DNA of 35,505 nucleotides from Bordetella parapertussis (GTDB taxonomy: Bacteria; Pseudomonadota; Gammaproteobacteria; Burkholderiales; SG8-41): NCBI GenBank assembly GCA_945864585.1, contig CAMBCF010000050.1, forward strand, positions 1-35,505. Reading direction: 5' to 3'. Below the pieces are notes generated by a model. It made no database searches, was not told the origin of the DNA, and saw nothing but the letters and a program-made list of their open reading frames with translations. Positions 20,782 through 28,719 of this stretch are shown here, piece by piece; the first letter of the stretch is position 1, and every line of letters starts with the position of its first letter. The translations under genes and the position numbers were made by a program.

Positions 20782-22509
20782 CTACGCCTGTACCTTCAGA
20801 TTCAGCATCATGCCCTGATCTTCATGCTCAAGATTATGGCAGTGAATCATGTACACCTGATCGCCGATGAAGGGGTGCGTAAAATCGATCGCGATGCACG
20901 CGGTTTCGCCCGGCCATACCAGCACGGTGTCTTTCCAGCCGAGGTCGCTGGCGGCGAGACCCTTGGCGTTGACGGCGAGCGCTTTTTGCTGCGCCGGGCT
21001 GCCGATGCGCTCAAGTATCTGAAACTGAAAGCCGTGGATATGAAACGGGTGCGGCATACTGGCTTCGGCATTTTTGATATTCCACACTTCGGTGGCGCCG
21101 CGTTTCACGGTGATCGGCGTCTTTTCGGACTGATAGGTGTGGCCGTTGATGCGCCACACCATCTTGACGTGATCGAGGTGGATCATGCGCGGCGAGGCGC
21201 AGTTGGCGGCGATCGGTATGATGCGAGACAGCGTTGCGGGCAGCGCACGCGAGTACGCTTCCTTGCGCCGCACGTGGATGCGCAGGAGTTCCATCGCCAC
21301 ACCGATTTCGGGGATGTCGCTTTTATCTTTGGCTGCGGGAGGTGCAGCAGCTTTTTCTTTGTCGCCGCCATGCAGGGCGTGAGCGCCCTTAGCCTCTGGC
21401 TTCGCATTCTTCTCCGCCGCCTTGGTGTCCTGCGGCGGTGCCGCGGGTGTTTCCGCAGCCGGCGACCCATCTTCGTTTTCCATTGGGTCGAAGGCCACGC
21501 TCACCAGTGCGATGGTGTCGCCAACACGCGCGCTGCGCAGATCGAGCAGTACGTCGATGCGCTCCGCCGGAGAGAGGAACACTTCCTTGATTTTTTGCGG
21601 ACTGTCGATCAGACCACCATCGTTGCCGATCAATTGAAAATCCAGCAGTTGTTCGCCGCTGCGCTCATTTCTGTGGAAGGCGAGCTTGTAAAGGCGCGCA
21701 TTCGATGCATTGAGCACGCGAAAGCGATAGAGGCGCGTGGCGGCCTCGAAATAGGGGCGTGGCGTCCAGTTCACCAGCACCTGCGAGCCGAGAAAGCCGT
21801 CGGCGCGATCCTCGTCCGTTGGATTGAACACGAGCTGGCCCTGCGCGTCGATGCGCCGGTCGTGCAGCACCAGCGGTATGTCGGTTTCACCGAGCTTAAG
21901 ATCCAGCGCTTTTTGAAGTGCGAGTTCTTCGTCGTCCTCGACAATGAACAAGCCGCCCAGCCCGAGATAAACCTGCTTGCCGGTGAGATGATGCGGGTGC
22001 GGGTGATACCAGTAGGTTGCCGCCCGATTGGGCACCATAAAACTGTATTCGTAAGTGGCGCCGCCGGCGACGGCGTAATGCGGATGGCCGTCGTTGTTGC
22101 TATCCACCGTGAGTCCGTGCCAGTGAATAATGCTGGTCTCCGCAATACCGTTCCACAGCGTGGCACTGATCTTGCCACCGCTGCGTAAACGTATCAGCGG
22201 ATTCAACAGGCGCTTGCCCTGGCTCTCGACTTCGTAGGCGAGCAGCGCCGCCGGTTTGCCCGGCACGATTTCCTGCTGCACGGACTTTGCCGCGAGCGTG
22301 AAAGCACCGGTGACATCATGCACGCCATACAAGCCCTCGGCGCCGGGCACGCCGGGTACACGCAAGCGGTTGGGGAAGGCGGCGTCGGGTGTGAAGGGTG
22401 GAGATGCTTCGCTGGTGACGCTCGGCTGACTGCGCCACCACGCGATGCCGCCGGCAATGCCTGCGGCGGCGCCTGCGCCTGCAATTAGTGCGGTTCTTCT
22501 GGTGGTCAT
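20782..22509 (-). CDS. Multicopper oxidase (CueO/bilirubin oxidase-like), second copy
   Basis: A 575-residue three-domain oxidase. The N-terminus has an RR pair and a hydrophobic stretch (TTRRTALIAGAGAAAGIAGG), compatible with Tat export. Copper motifs appear in order: HWHG (129-132), HPHPH (169-173), HPFHIHG and HCHNLEHEDQGMM (556-568), with Cys557 and axial Met567 of the type 1 site. A low-complexity Ala/Pro/Lys insertion at about residues 345-405 includes GAHALHGG, in the region where CueO-type enzymes carry a variable loop. It is unrelated in detail to the oxidase at 1818-3209 and is encoded with a YVTN protein. Substrate unknown; Cu(I) or organic phenols are possible. Confidence 0.9.
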   Translation of the reverse strand: MTTRRTALIAGAGAAAGIAGGIAWWRSQPSVTSEASPPFTPDAAFPNRLRVPGVPGAEGLYGVHDVTGAFTLAAKSVQQEIVPGKPAALLAYEVESQGKRLLNPLIRLRSGGKISATLWNGIAETSIIHWHGLTVDSNNDGHPHYAVAGGATYEYSFMVPNRAATYWYHPHPHHLTGKQVYLGLGGLFIVEDDEELALQKALDLKLGETDIPLVLHDRRIDAQGQLVFNPTDEDRADGFLGSQVLVNWTPRPYFEAATRLYRFRVLNASNARLYKLAFHRNERSGEQLLDFQLIGNDGGLIDSPQKIKEVFLSPAERIDVLLDLRSARVGDTIALVSVAFDPMENEDGSPAAETPAAPPQDTKAAEKNAKPEAKGAHALHGGDKEKAAAPPAAKDKSDIPEIGVAMELLRIHVRRKEAYSRALPATLSRIIPIAANCASPRMIHLDHVKMVWRINGHTYQSEKTPITVKRGATEVWNIKNAEASMPHPFHIHGFQFQILERIGSPAQQKALAVNAKGLAASDLGWKDTVLVWPGETACIAIDFTHPFIGDQVYMIHCHNLEHEDQGMMLNLKVQA

Positions 22510-22594
22510 GAATGCTCTATCGGAGTGGTTTGACGATTGTGAAGGTCGAAACCAAACCCGTCAGGGGATGACAGAGGGGTGTTTTCCTTTCTGC

Positions 22595-22828
22595 CTACTT
22601 TTTCCGGGCGCGATACTCCTTAATTGCTTTTTCCAGCTTTGCGAACTCATCACACGGCAACAGGCAGATATTGCGCAGCGCAGTGAGATGCTTTTCCGCG
22701 TTCGCAAGGTCGCCCACCATCAAGTACCCTTCACCGATGTATTCATGCGCGCCGCGGTGGCGCGGGTTGAGTTCTATCGAGCGTTTGTAATATTTGAACG
22801 CAAGATTTATCTGCTTGAGATTGCGGAT
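22595..22828 (-). pseudogene. TPR protein, C-terminal remnant
   Basis: About 77 residues match the C-terminal part of a small TPR protein: YYKRSIELNPRHRGAHEYIG, then GYLMVGDLANAEKHL and a final segment with two Cys (ICLLPCDEFAKLEKAI). The usual signal peptide and first repeats (50 or more residues) are missing. The frame extends upstream only into a REP-like repeat, so any N-terminus from there is artificial. I regard it as a 5'-truncated gene. Homologues are small periplasmic proteins of unknown function. Confidence 0.65.
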
Positions 22829-22885
22829 GCTGTGGTTTTCATGCGATGTCCGGCAGCGGTCCCTTATCTTTGCGTGTGACAGCAT

Positions 22886-22930
22886 GTAGCCCGGAAGAAG
22901 GCCATGGCTTTTCATGGCCGTATTCCGGGG
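22886..22930. repeat. REP-like palindromic element, copy 1
   Basis: GTAGCCCGGAAG and GTATTCCGGG bracket a perfect inner stem GGCCATG/CATGGCC. The outer arms can pair imperfectly to extend the hairpin. It lies directly upstream of the truncated TPR gene. Confidence 0.6.
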
Positions 22931-22977
22931 AGCTGTGAGTGGCTGGACTAGCGTGCTGTTGATGCGCCGCGCTTCTT

Positions 22978-23012
22978 CCCGGAATACGTCCTGCGGACTC
23001 CTTCCGGGCTAC
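22978..23012. repeat. REP-like palindromic element, copy 2 (inverted)
   Basis: The reverse strand repeats the copy 1 ends, GTAGCCCGGAAG and GTATTCCGGG, around a different inner stem GTCC/GGAC. Ends are conserved while the core varies, as in REP/BIME pairs. Copies 1 and 2 are in opposite orientation, 47 bp apart. Confidence 0.6.
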
Positions 23013-23030
23013 GGGAGATAGGTGCATAGG

Positions 23031-23077
23031 TTAGCCCGGAGGCAGAGTGCAGCGAGGGCGGCGAAGCCGGGAGCGTC
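23031..23077. repeat. Possible third REP-like sequence
   Basis: TTAGCCCGGAGGCAG and GCGAAGCCGGGAGC resemble a common proteobacterial intergenic repeat beginning TAGCCCGGA and ending in a CCGGG. Pairing is weaker than in the two copies before it. No gene is visible between 22829 and 23146. Confidence 0.35.
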
Positions 23078-23146
23078 GAGTCCCCGCCCGAGCGCGGAGG
23101 TTCATGGGTAGAAAAGCAAGGCGGCAATACTTGCAGTAAGCTCGGT

Positions 23147-24166
23147 TTACCGCTGCGCCACGTAAGCACGTGCGCGCGCGAGTTCCGGCCGCGACGAATC
23201 GGCATTTTTCGCCAGCGCCATCAGCCGGTTGTAATTGCCGGCGGCTTTGCGCTTGTCCCCAGCCGCGTCGGCCGCACGCGCAATGCCGTAGATGCTGCGA
23301 TAGCGATTGGGATAGGCTTTCAATGCCGTTTCAAATTCGCGCAGTGCGGGCGCGGCCTGGCCGATTTCGAGCAGCAGTTCGGCGTAAAGCTCGCGCAGCG
23401 GATACAGCCGGTTTTCCATCGCTCCATGTTTCACGCTGCCGTCTTCATTGTCGGCGGCGCTACGCATGAAGTTTTCAGATTGTTCCCTGTTGCCTTCCGC
23501 GAGTGGCGGGTAGTCATAGGCGTGTATAAGGAAATGTACGACGCCGGGATGTTCGGGATTCTTTGTCAGCAATTTTTCGAGAATTTCGGCGGACTTGAGT
23601 TGATTGGTGTACTTCACATCATTCTTGGGCGCGGTGGCCTGAAGATTCAGCGCATAAAATACCCACGCCTCGAAATCATCGGGATAACGTTGTGTCAGTT
23701 GCTCGGTGGCTCTGCTGTAAGCAAGCAGGCGCGTGTTGACCGGCACCTTGTCGTGATCACGGTAGTAAGTGGAGATTGCTTCGATGTAGTCGCGCTCGCG
23801 CTCTGTCTTCGCGCCGATGCTGCGCGCTTTTTCCAGCGCTTGCCACGCAGCCTCGGCGTTTTTACGTTGCGGCGGAGCTGACAGCGAGTTGCCGAGATAA
23901 TCGAGTGCGATGCCCCAATAAGCAATCGCGCAGTTTGGATCCTCCTTCAGCGCCGCATCGAAAGTTTTGCGTGCTTCGCCGAACCAGTAGGAGTGCAGCA
24001 TGGCCACACCGGTGACAAATTGTGCGTGCGCCTTGGCGTTGCACGAAGTCGCAAAAGTGACTTTGCCGAGTTGATCTTTTTTTTCATGCGCCAGCGCGCT
24101 GCCTGAGCCGAGCACTAGTGTGGCGCATGCTGCCGTTGCGGCAGCCAAGAGATGGCGTAAATTCAT
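23147..24166 (-). CDS. TPR-repeat exported protein with a probable in-frame internal deletion
   Basis: A 339-residue protein with a signal peptide (about 1-26, ending ALA), TPR-like repeats (KTFDAALKEDPNCAIAYWG and similar) and a conserved HPGVVHFLIHAYDYPP segment near residue 205-220. Family members I recall are about 530-560 residues; after HAYDYPPLAE they continue with KG and a long region containing HMPSHIY, and much later have WVALAEGNRDQ. Here PPLAE passes straight into GNREQSENFMRSAADNEDGS, so the two LAE sequences appear fused and roughly 190-200 residues lost. The frame stays open. The product may still fold partly; function of the family is unknown. Confidence 0.7.
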   Translation of the reverse strand: MNLRHLLAAATAACATLVLGSGSALAHEKKDQLGKVTFATSCNAKAHAQFVTGVAMLHSYWFGEARKTFDAALKEDPNCAIAYWGIALDYLGNSLSAPPQRKNAEAAWQALEKARSIGAKTERERDYIEAISTYYRDHDKVPVNTRLLAYSRATEQLTQRYPDDFEAWVFYALNLQATAPKNDVKYTNQLKSAEILEKLLTKNPEHPGVVHFLIHAYDYPPLAEGNREQSENFMRSAADNEDGSVKHGAMENRLYPLRELYAELLLEIGQAAPALREFETALKAYPNRYRSIYGIARAADAAGDKRKAAGNYNRLMALAKNADSSRPELARARAYVAQR

Positions 24167-24297
24167 GGCGTTCTCCCGTTTGATTAGCGTAAATGTTTGC
24201 GTGAAGTCTGCACTGCCGCTGGTGCGCGCGTCAATTGCCAGTGCGGTGTTGGTATAGCTGCGTGAAAGTATCGTAACACATTGTTTTTAAGGATATT

Positions 24298-25689
24298 TTA
24301 TGACGCAGGATGATCTTTCTCCGCCAGATCCCAAAACAGCCCCGTCATCATCTGCAGACCTTCACGCATGATCGAACCCAGCGCGTGTTCGTTCGGCGCG
24401 TGCTGCGAACAGCCGGCATAGGAGTGCGGCACCCAAAGCGTGGGCAGACCCAGCGTTTCCGAGAAGCAATCGTTGGGCAGCGAGCCGCCGATGTTGGGCA
24501 GGATCGCGGGCGCAGCACCGGTGGTGCGGCGTATCGATTCCGCTGCCAAGCGCACCCATGCGTTGTCGGGATTGAGGCGCGTGGCCTGCATAAAACTCTT
24601 GCGCGCCATGCTGATTTCCACGCACGCATACTTGTTGGCATCGAGATGTTTGCGCAGAATCGGAATGAAGGTATTTGCATCGCAGCCGGCGACGAAACGT
24701 ATCTGGCAGGTCGCCACCGCTTTGCCGGGAATCGCATTCACCGGGTTGTCGGGGTTGCCGGTGCGAAAGGCGAGTATCTCAAAGGTGTTCCAGGCGTAGA
24801 GTTTTTCCGCCGCCGAAAGCCCCGGCTCACCCCACCACGGATCGATTTGCGGCTCGTCGGGTTCGGGCGTGGGCTGGCAGTCGAGCAGCGCTTTGCGTAT
24901 GCTGTCAGGAATACTTTCAGGCATAAGATCGCGCACCAGCACTTTGCCTTCGCGCGTGACGATGCTCGCCAGTGCGTGCGCCAGCACCACGCCGGGATTG
25001 GCCAGCAGCCCGCCCCAGTTGCCGGAGTGATGTGCGCCTTCGCGCAGCTCAACCGTGAAATTCAGATTCATGCAGCCGCGCGAGCCCAGATACAGCGTCG
25101 GGCGTTTCGCCGATAAACGCGGGCCGTCGGAGGCAATCAACACATCGGCTTTCAATCGCGCCTGGTGCTGCTCGCAAAATTGTTGCAGCCCCGGCGAACT
25201 CAGTTCCTCGCCGGTCTCCAGCATGAACTTCACATTAAAGCCGAGTTTGCCGCGCTCGGCAAGCACAGTTTCCATCGCGGCCATGTTTACCGAGTGCTGG
25301 CCTTTGTTGTCGGCGGTGCCACGGCCATAGTACCTGTCGCCTTCCTGTTTCAGCGTCCACGGCTCGATGCCGCTACGCCACTGATCTTCGAGGCCGCGTA
25401 TCACGTCGCCGTGGCCATACATCAACACGGTGGGCAGATGAGCGCCTTCGATGCGCTCGGCCAGCAGTATCGGCCCTACGCCCTCGACCGGGTTGGGCAG
25501 AATCTCTGTTTTGAATCCCATGCGTTCGAACGCGGGCGTGATCTCGTCCTTGAGATACACGTCCATATAGGGCCGGCTTTCGGGTATTTGGCTCTCGGTG
25601 CGGATGGCGACGCGCCGCGCGAGGTCGGCGATGAACTGGCCTTCGTCAAAGTGACGGGTGGCGCGGGAGATGGCGGATTCGCGGGTCAT
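24298..25689 (-). CDS. M20-family metallopeptidase
   Basis: A 463-residue cytosolic dizinc peptidase of the M20 (ArgE/DapE/CPG2-like) family. Metal and catalytic residues are visible: His93 with Asp95 (MYGHGDV), Asp127 (GRGTADNKG), the Glu pair in ETGEELSS near 161-162, Asp188 (ASDGPR) and a C-terminal His in GCSQHAPNE. The dimerisation lid domain lies at about 215-380. Length is normal. It is separate from neighbours, 131 bp from the TPR gene start. Substrate is unclear; dipeptides, carnosine-type or acylated amino acids are typical. Confidence 0.92.
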   Translation of the reverse strand: MTRESAISRATRHFDEGQFIADLARRVAIRTESQIPESRPYMDVYLKDEITPAFERMGFKTEILPNPVEGVGPILLAERIEGAHLPTVLMYGHGDVIRGLEDQWRSGIEPWTLKQEGDRYYGRGTADNKGQHSVNMAAMETVLAERGKLGFNVKFMLETGEELSSPGLQQFCEQHQARLKADVLIASDGPRLSAKRPTLYLGSRGCMNLNFTVELREGAHHSGNWGGLLANPGVVLAHALASIVTREGKVLVRDLMPESIPDSIRKALLDCQPTPEPDEPQIDPWWGEPGLSAAEKLYAWNTFEILAFRTGNPDNPVNAIPGKAVATCQIRFVAGCDANTFIPILRKHLDANKYACVEISMARKSFMQATRLNPDNAWVRLAAESIRRTTGAAPAILPNIGGSLPNDCFSETLGLPTLWVPHSYAGCSQHAPNEHALGSIMREGLQMMTGLFWDLAEKDHPAS

Positions 25690-25708
25690 GGTTTTGGGGC
25701 TCCAGTGG

Positions 25709-26134
25709 TTATGAAAACGCCACGGTTTTCAACCTCAAGCGCGCGGCGTTGCGGGACATTGCAATATCCAGCGTGGCGATGGTATCAGCGCCAATTTCAA
25801 GCGCTGCGGCGAGGTGCAGCGCGTCGCTTGAACGCAAGCCGTGCGCCGGCGCCCGAACCATTTTGGCTGCTTGCGCAAAGGTTTGCCTGCTCACCGGAGC
25901 CAGGCGCAGGCCTGATCGGCAAAACGCCTCAAAGCCACGCCATGCAGCATTCGCATCTTTGGCGCTAAGTGATCCAGCGCGAACTTTGATGGATAATGCG
26001 CTGGCAAATTCAGTGATGATCCAATCCGACGACACCACGGACTCATCGCATGCGTTGAACCAATGATCTATCAGATCGCTGGAATGCTCCGTTACGAATA
26101 GCGGCAGCGCCGCGCTGGTGTCGAGGTATATCAT
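25709..26134 (-). CDS. vapC: PIN-domain toxin, VapC type
   Basis: A 141-residue PIN-domain ribonuclease. The start MIYLDTSAALPLF is the family norm, so I use the ATG at 26134; a longer frame upstream is the antitoxin gene read out of phase. The acidic triad or tetrad is present: Asp5, a Glu in WIITEFASAL, Asp in RSSDALHLA and Asp in ATLDIAM. It lies 19 bp after the AbrB-type antitoxin. VapC toxins cleave tRNA or rRNA when freed from the antitoxin; the target here is unknown. Confidence 0.88.
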   Translation of the reverse strand: MIYLDTSAALPLFVTEHSSDLIDHWFNACDESVVSSDWIITEFASALSIKVRAGSLSAKDANAAWRGFEAFCRSGLRLAPVSRQTFAQAAKMVRAPAHGLRSSDALHLAAALEIGADTIATLDIAMSRNAARLRLKTVAFS

Positions 26135-26153
26135 CAACAGTGAGTCGCTAAAA

Positions 26154-26402
26154 TCAGTAGCGGGACTCCCGGCGCATCTGTTCGATGACAGGCTCGGACA
26201 GCGGCATGTTGTGCCGCAGCCTGCGCAGCCGCTGAAGGAATGCGGGCTTGTCGAATGGCTTGGCCGGCGTGAGCGTAATTTTACCCGCCGGGGTGATTTC
26301 GGCCTCGACACAATCTCCGGGACGCAGGCCGGTGGCTCGAATGCATTCGGCTGGCAGCCTAACGGCCAGGCTGTTGCCCCATTTAGCGAGTTGAAGTCTC
26401 AT
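26154..26402 (-). CDS. vapB: AbrB/MazE-type antitoxin, VapB
   Basis: An 82-residue protein with an N-terminal AbrB-like swapped-hairpin DNA-binding domain (LAKWGNSLAVRLPAECIRA, then GDCVEAEIT) and a C-terminal tail (KPFDKPAFLQRLRRLRH) of the type that wraps the toxin. The ATG at 26402 opens the two-gene operon. It should neutralise the toxin encoded next and repress the operon. Confidence 0.88.
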   Translation of the reverse strand: MRLQLAKWGNSLAVRLPAECIRATGLRPGDCVEAEITPAGKITLTPAKPFDKPAFLQRLRRLRHNMPLSEPVIEQMRRESRY

Positions 26403-26413
26403 GCTTTTCTCGA

Positions 26414-26433
26414 TGTAGATACATAGATATACA
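26414..26433. promoter_or_regulatory. Possible VapB operator
   Basis: TGTAGATACATAGATATACA, 12 bp upstream of the vapB start, is an imperfect palindrome with symmetric ends TGTA/TACA. AbrB-type antitoxins bind such AT-rich imperfect repeats. Assignment rests on position and symmetry only. Confidence 0.35.
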
Positions 26434-26567
26434 TGAGTCTAACAGGCTGTCGGGATTTGGCAAACGCGCGGGTACTATTGGGGTGCGGGCAGATTTCGTC
26501 AGTAAGTCATTACGGCTGAGGAACCTCAGCTTAACGCATTGTTTTTATTCAAAATGTTTCCTTCGCT

Positions 26568-26578
26568 GGGGGGGGGGG
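26568..26578. repeat. Homopolymer of 11 G
   Basis: An uninterrupted run of 11 G lies about 40 bp upstream of the cytochrome c pseudogene start. It could vary in length by slippage, or be a sequencing-length uncertainty. The interval 26434-26619 has no gene I can support. Confidence 0.9.
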
Positions 26579-26619
26579 TAAAATTAATTCCTGGTTCCCC
26601 GTAACTTCAGGAGGATGCA

Positions 26620-27256
26620 ATGAAGAATCTTCTCGCATTTATTGCCGTGCCGCTGCTCGCCGCCATCGCAGCCGCGTCTTTCGCGCAGGGCGTGGAAAGC
26701 CCACCGGAGTGGGCCTACCCTTAAGGACTTGTTGGCCAAGGCGATCAACGATTCTGAAGTGCAAGCCGCGGCAGCATACTTTTCGTCAATAAAACCCAGA
26801 TCGATTGTGCGCGTCGCGGAAGCCAGCGACGTTCCCAAAACCTATGTTACCGGCTTTCATTTGGCTGCCGTTACGACAGGAGAAACGGAGCCGATCGGGC
26901 AGCGCATCATCGAAGTGCCGAATGACCTGGAACAATTTATCAACAGAGATACTCGCGCAAGCTTCACAGCCTACGTTCCGGAAGGCAGCATCAAAAAAGG
27001 TCAGGCGCTTGCCGCCGATGGCGGTGGCGGCAAGACGGTGCAATGCGGCATTTACCACGGGCCCGGCCTGAAAGGCCTGGGGCCGATACCGCGTATTGCA
27101 GGTCTCTCACCGAGCTATATCGTGCGCCAACTCTATGACTTCAAGCATGGCGTCCGGGCTGGCACTGGCAGCGCGCTGATGATGCCGTCAGTTGAAAAAC
27201 TCACACTCGATGACATGATAAATCTTTCGGCGTACGCGGCGTCGCTGGCGCCGTAA
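26620..27256 (+). pseudogene. Diheme c-type cytochrome, internally deleted, frameshifted, haem motif lost
   Basis: An ideal AGGAGG precedes the ATG at 26620 and a signal peptide (ending SFAQ) leads to PPEWAYP, then a TAA at 26722. Homology resumes in another frame at LKDLLAKAINDSEVQAAAAYFS and runs to the end (SPSYIVRQLYDFKHG, then LTLDDMINLSAYAASLAP). In family members I recall, about 120 residues including the first haem domain lie between these parts. The remaining haem site reads CGIYH instead of CxxCH, because the second Cys codon TGC is TAC. The original was a periplasmic diheme electron carrier. Three independent lesions make function very unlikely. Confidence 0.85.
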
Positions 27257-27320
27257 GATTGCGGCCCGAAGGGGATTGATCTGTAGCGTGCGCCGTGCGC
27301 ACGACTCACGCGAGCAGAAT

Positions 27321-28439
27321 ATGGTAACGGACTTTGACACAATCGTAATCGGTGGCGGGCTGGTTGGCGCAGCCGTCGCCTATGGTCTCGCGCGCCGCGG
27401 CCAGAAGGTAGTCGTGCTGGACGAAGGCGACATCGCGCATCGCGCGTCGCGCGGCAATTTCGGGCTGGTGTGGGTGCAGAGCAAAGGTTTTGGGGTGCCG
27501 GAATATCAGCGCTGGACGCGCGGCTCATCCGAGGTGTGGGCCGGATTCTCCAAAGACCTGCTGGATGAAACCGGCATTGCCACGGGTCATGAGCGGCCCG
27601 GCGGTGTAACCCCGTGCCTCAGCGAAGAAGAATTCGACAAGCGCCGCCGCTTGATGGAGCAGCTTCACGCGGAGGCCGGCGAGACCCAATTCGAGTATGA
27701 GATGCTGGATCACGCGACACTCAAAAAACTGCTGCCGGTGATCGGGCCGCAAGTGGTGGGCGCCTCGTACACAAGCTACGATGGCCACGCCAATCCGCTC
27801 TACACGCTGCGCGCGCTGCATGCCGCTGTGCTCAAGCGGGGCAGCCGCTACGTGCCCAATGTGCACGTCAACCAGATCAACGCGGCGCCCAATCGTTTTT
27901 CGGTTACCGCGCAGGGGGAAATCTTTGCCGCGCCGCGTCTGGTGCTGGGTGCGGGTCTCGGCAACAAGGCGTTGGGCGCGCTGGTGGGGTTGAATGTGCC
28001 GGTGCGGCCGCTGCGCGGGCAGATCATCGTCACCGAGCGCGTGGCGCCGGTGCTGCCAATGCCCACGCTGATGATCCGGCAAACGGTCGAGGGCAGCATC
28101 ATGATCGGCGAATCGCGCGAAGAGGCGGGCTTTGATGACGCCACCTCGCCGGAAATCATCCGCACGCTGTCCGCGCGCGCGGTGAAAACTTTTCCGTTCC
28201 TGCGCGAGGTGCGCATCGTGCGCACCTGGGGCGCGCTGCGCGTGATGGCGCCCGATGGCCTGCCGATTTATGAACAGTCGCGCGCGTTCCCCGGCGCCTT
28301 TGTATGCACCTGCCACAGCGGGGTGACGCTGGCCGCGGCGCATGCGCTGCAATATGCGCAATACGTGATCGATGGCGCGTTGCCGCCGGAACTTACGCGG
28401 TTTTCCACGGCTCGTTTCGATGTTCGCGCTGCTGCCTGA
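27321..28439 (+). CDS. FAD-dependent oxidoreductase, HcnC/hydroxyproline-dehydrogenase-like subunit
   Basis: A 372-residue DAO-family flavoprotein. The N-terminal dinucleotide motif is VIGGGLVGAAVAYGLARRG with VVVLDEGD closing the Rossmann unit (about 9-35). The C-terminal GALRVMAPDGLPIYE and CTCHSGVTLAAAHAL segments are the usual flavin-contact regions. Start is the ATG at 27321. It overlaps the 2Fe-2S gene by 20 bp, in the order HcnC-like, HcnA-like, HcnB-like known for multisubunit amine or imino-acid dehydrogenases (D-hydroxyproline, opines, glycine to HCN). This subunit looks intact, but the HcnB-like partner is broken. Confidence 0.88.
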   Translation: MVTDFDTIVIGGGLVGAAVAYGLARRGQKVVVLDEGDIAHRASRGNFGLVWVQSKGFGVPEYQRWTRGSSEVWAGFSKDLLDETGIATGHERPGGVTPCLSEEEFDKRRRLMEQLHAEAGETQFEYEMLDHATLKKLLPVIGPQVVGASYTSYDGHANPLYTLRALHAAVLKRGSRYVPNVHVNQINAAPNRFSVTAQGEIFAAPRLVLGAGLGNKALGALVGLNVPVRPLRGQIIVTERVAPVLPMPTLMIRQTVEGSIMIGESREEAGFDDATSPEIIRTLSARAVKTFPFLREVRIVRTWGALRVMAPDGLPIYEQSRAFPGAFVCTCHSGVTLAAAHALQYAQYVIDGALPPELTRFSTARFDVRAAA

Positions 28440-28719
28440 TACGCCGCAAGCGCGGCTCACGGTCTACATCAACGGCTCGCCGGTTGCGGTGCCCGCTGGC
28501 TTTACCGCGGCTGCTGCGACCTTGCTGCTAGGGGCAGGCGCGACGCGCACTACCCCGGTCAGCGGTGCGGGCCGCGCGCCCTATTGCATGATGGGCGTGT
28601 GCTTCGAGTGTTTGATGGAGATCAACGGCGAGCCCAATCAACAGGCCTGTCTGGTCACAGTTAGCGAAGGTATGCGCATCGATTTTCAGCGCGGCAAACG
28701 CGCGCTGGGTGGCGCATGA
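28420..28719 (+). CDS. (2Fe-2S)-binding small subunit, HcnA-like
   Basis: A 99-residue ferredoxin-like protein. Four cysteines in PYCMMGVCFECLMEINGEP and NQQACLV match the 2Fe-2S pattern of HcnA-type subunits. It passes electrons between the flavin subunits of an HcnABC-like dehydrogenase. It overlaps the gene before it by 20 bp and the next by 4 bp (ATGA), so the three are translationally coupled. The frame is complete. Confidence 0.88.
   Translation: MFALLPDTPQARLTVYINGSPVAVPAGFTAAAATLLLGAGATRTTPVSGAGRAPYCMMGVCFECLMEINGEPNQQACLVTVSEGMRIDFQRGKRALGGA

Noticed and set aside
20824-22188. Plus-strand open frame of 454 codons opposite the second multicopper oxidase
   Set aside because: Antisense to a well-supported gene in GC-rich DNA; composition is typical of such shadows and no motif is seen.
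22886-23012. REP-like pair as the cognate substrate of the transposase at 31084
   Set aside because: The transposase element has different ends (GGTCAGGTCTCCC) and the REP sequence is not seen beside it.
22886-23077. CRISPR array
   Set aside because: Only two clear copies, in inverted orientation and with hairpin cores, without regular spacers.
27050-27058. Cytochrome CGIYH motif as a novel haem attachment variant
   Set aside because: Single-Cys haem sites exist elsewhere as AxxCH or similar, but this gene is also deleted and frameshifted, so simple decay explains it better.
27525-28460. Minus-strand open frame opposite the FAD oxidoreductase
   Set aside because: The plus strand carries a conserved flavoprotein; the minus-strand product is Arg/His/Gln-rich without a domain.
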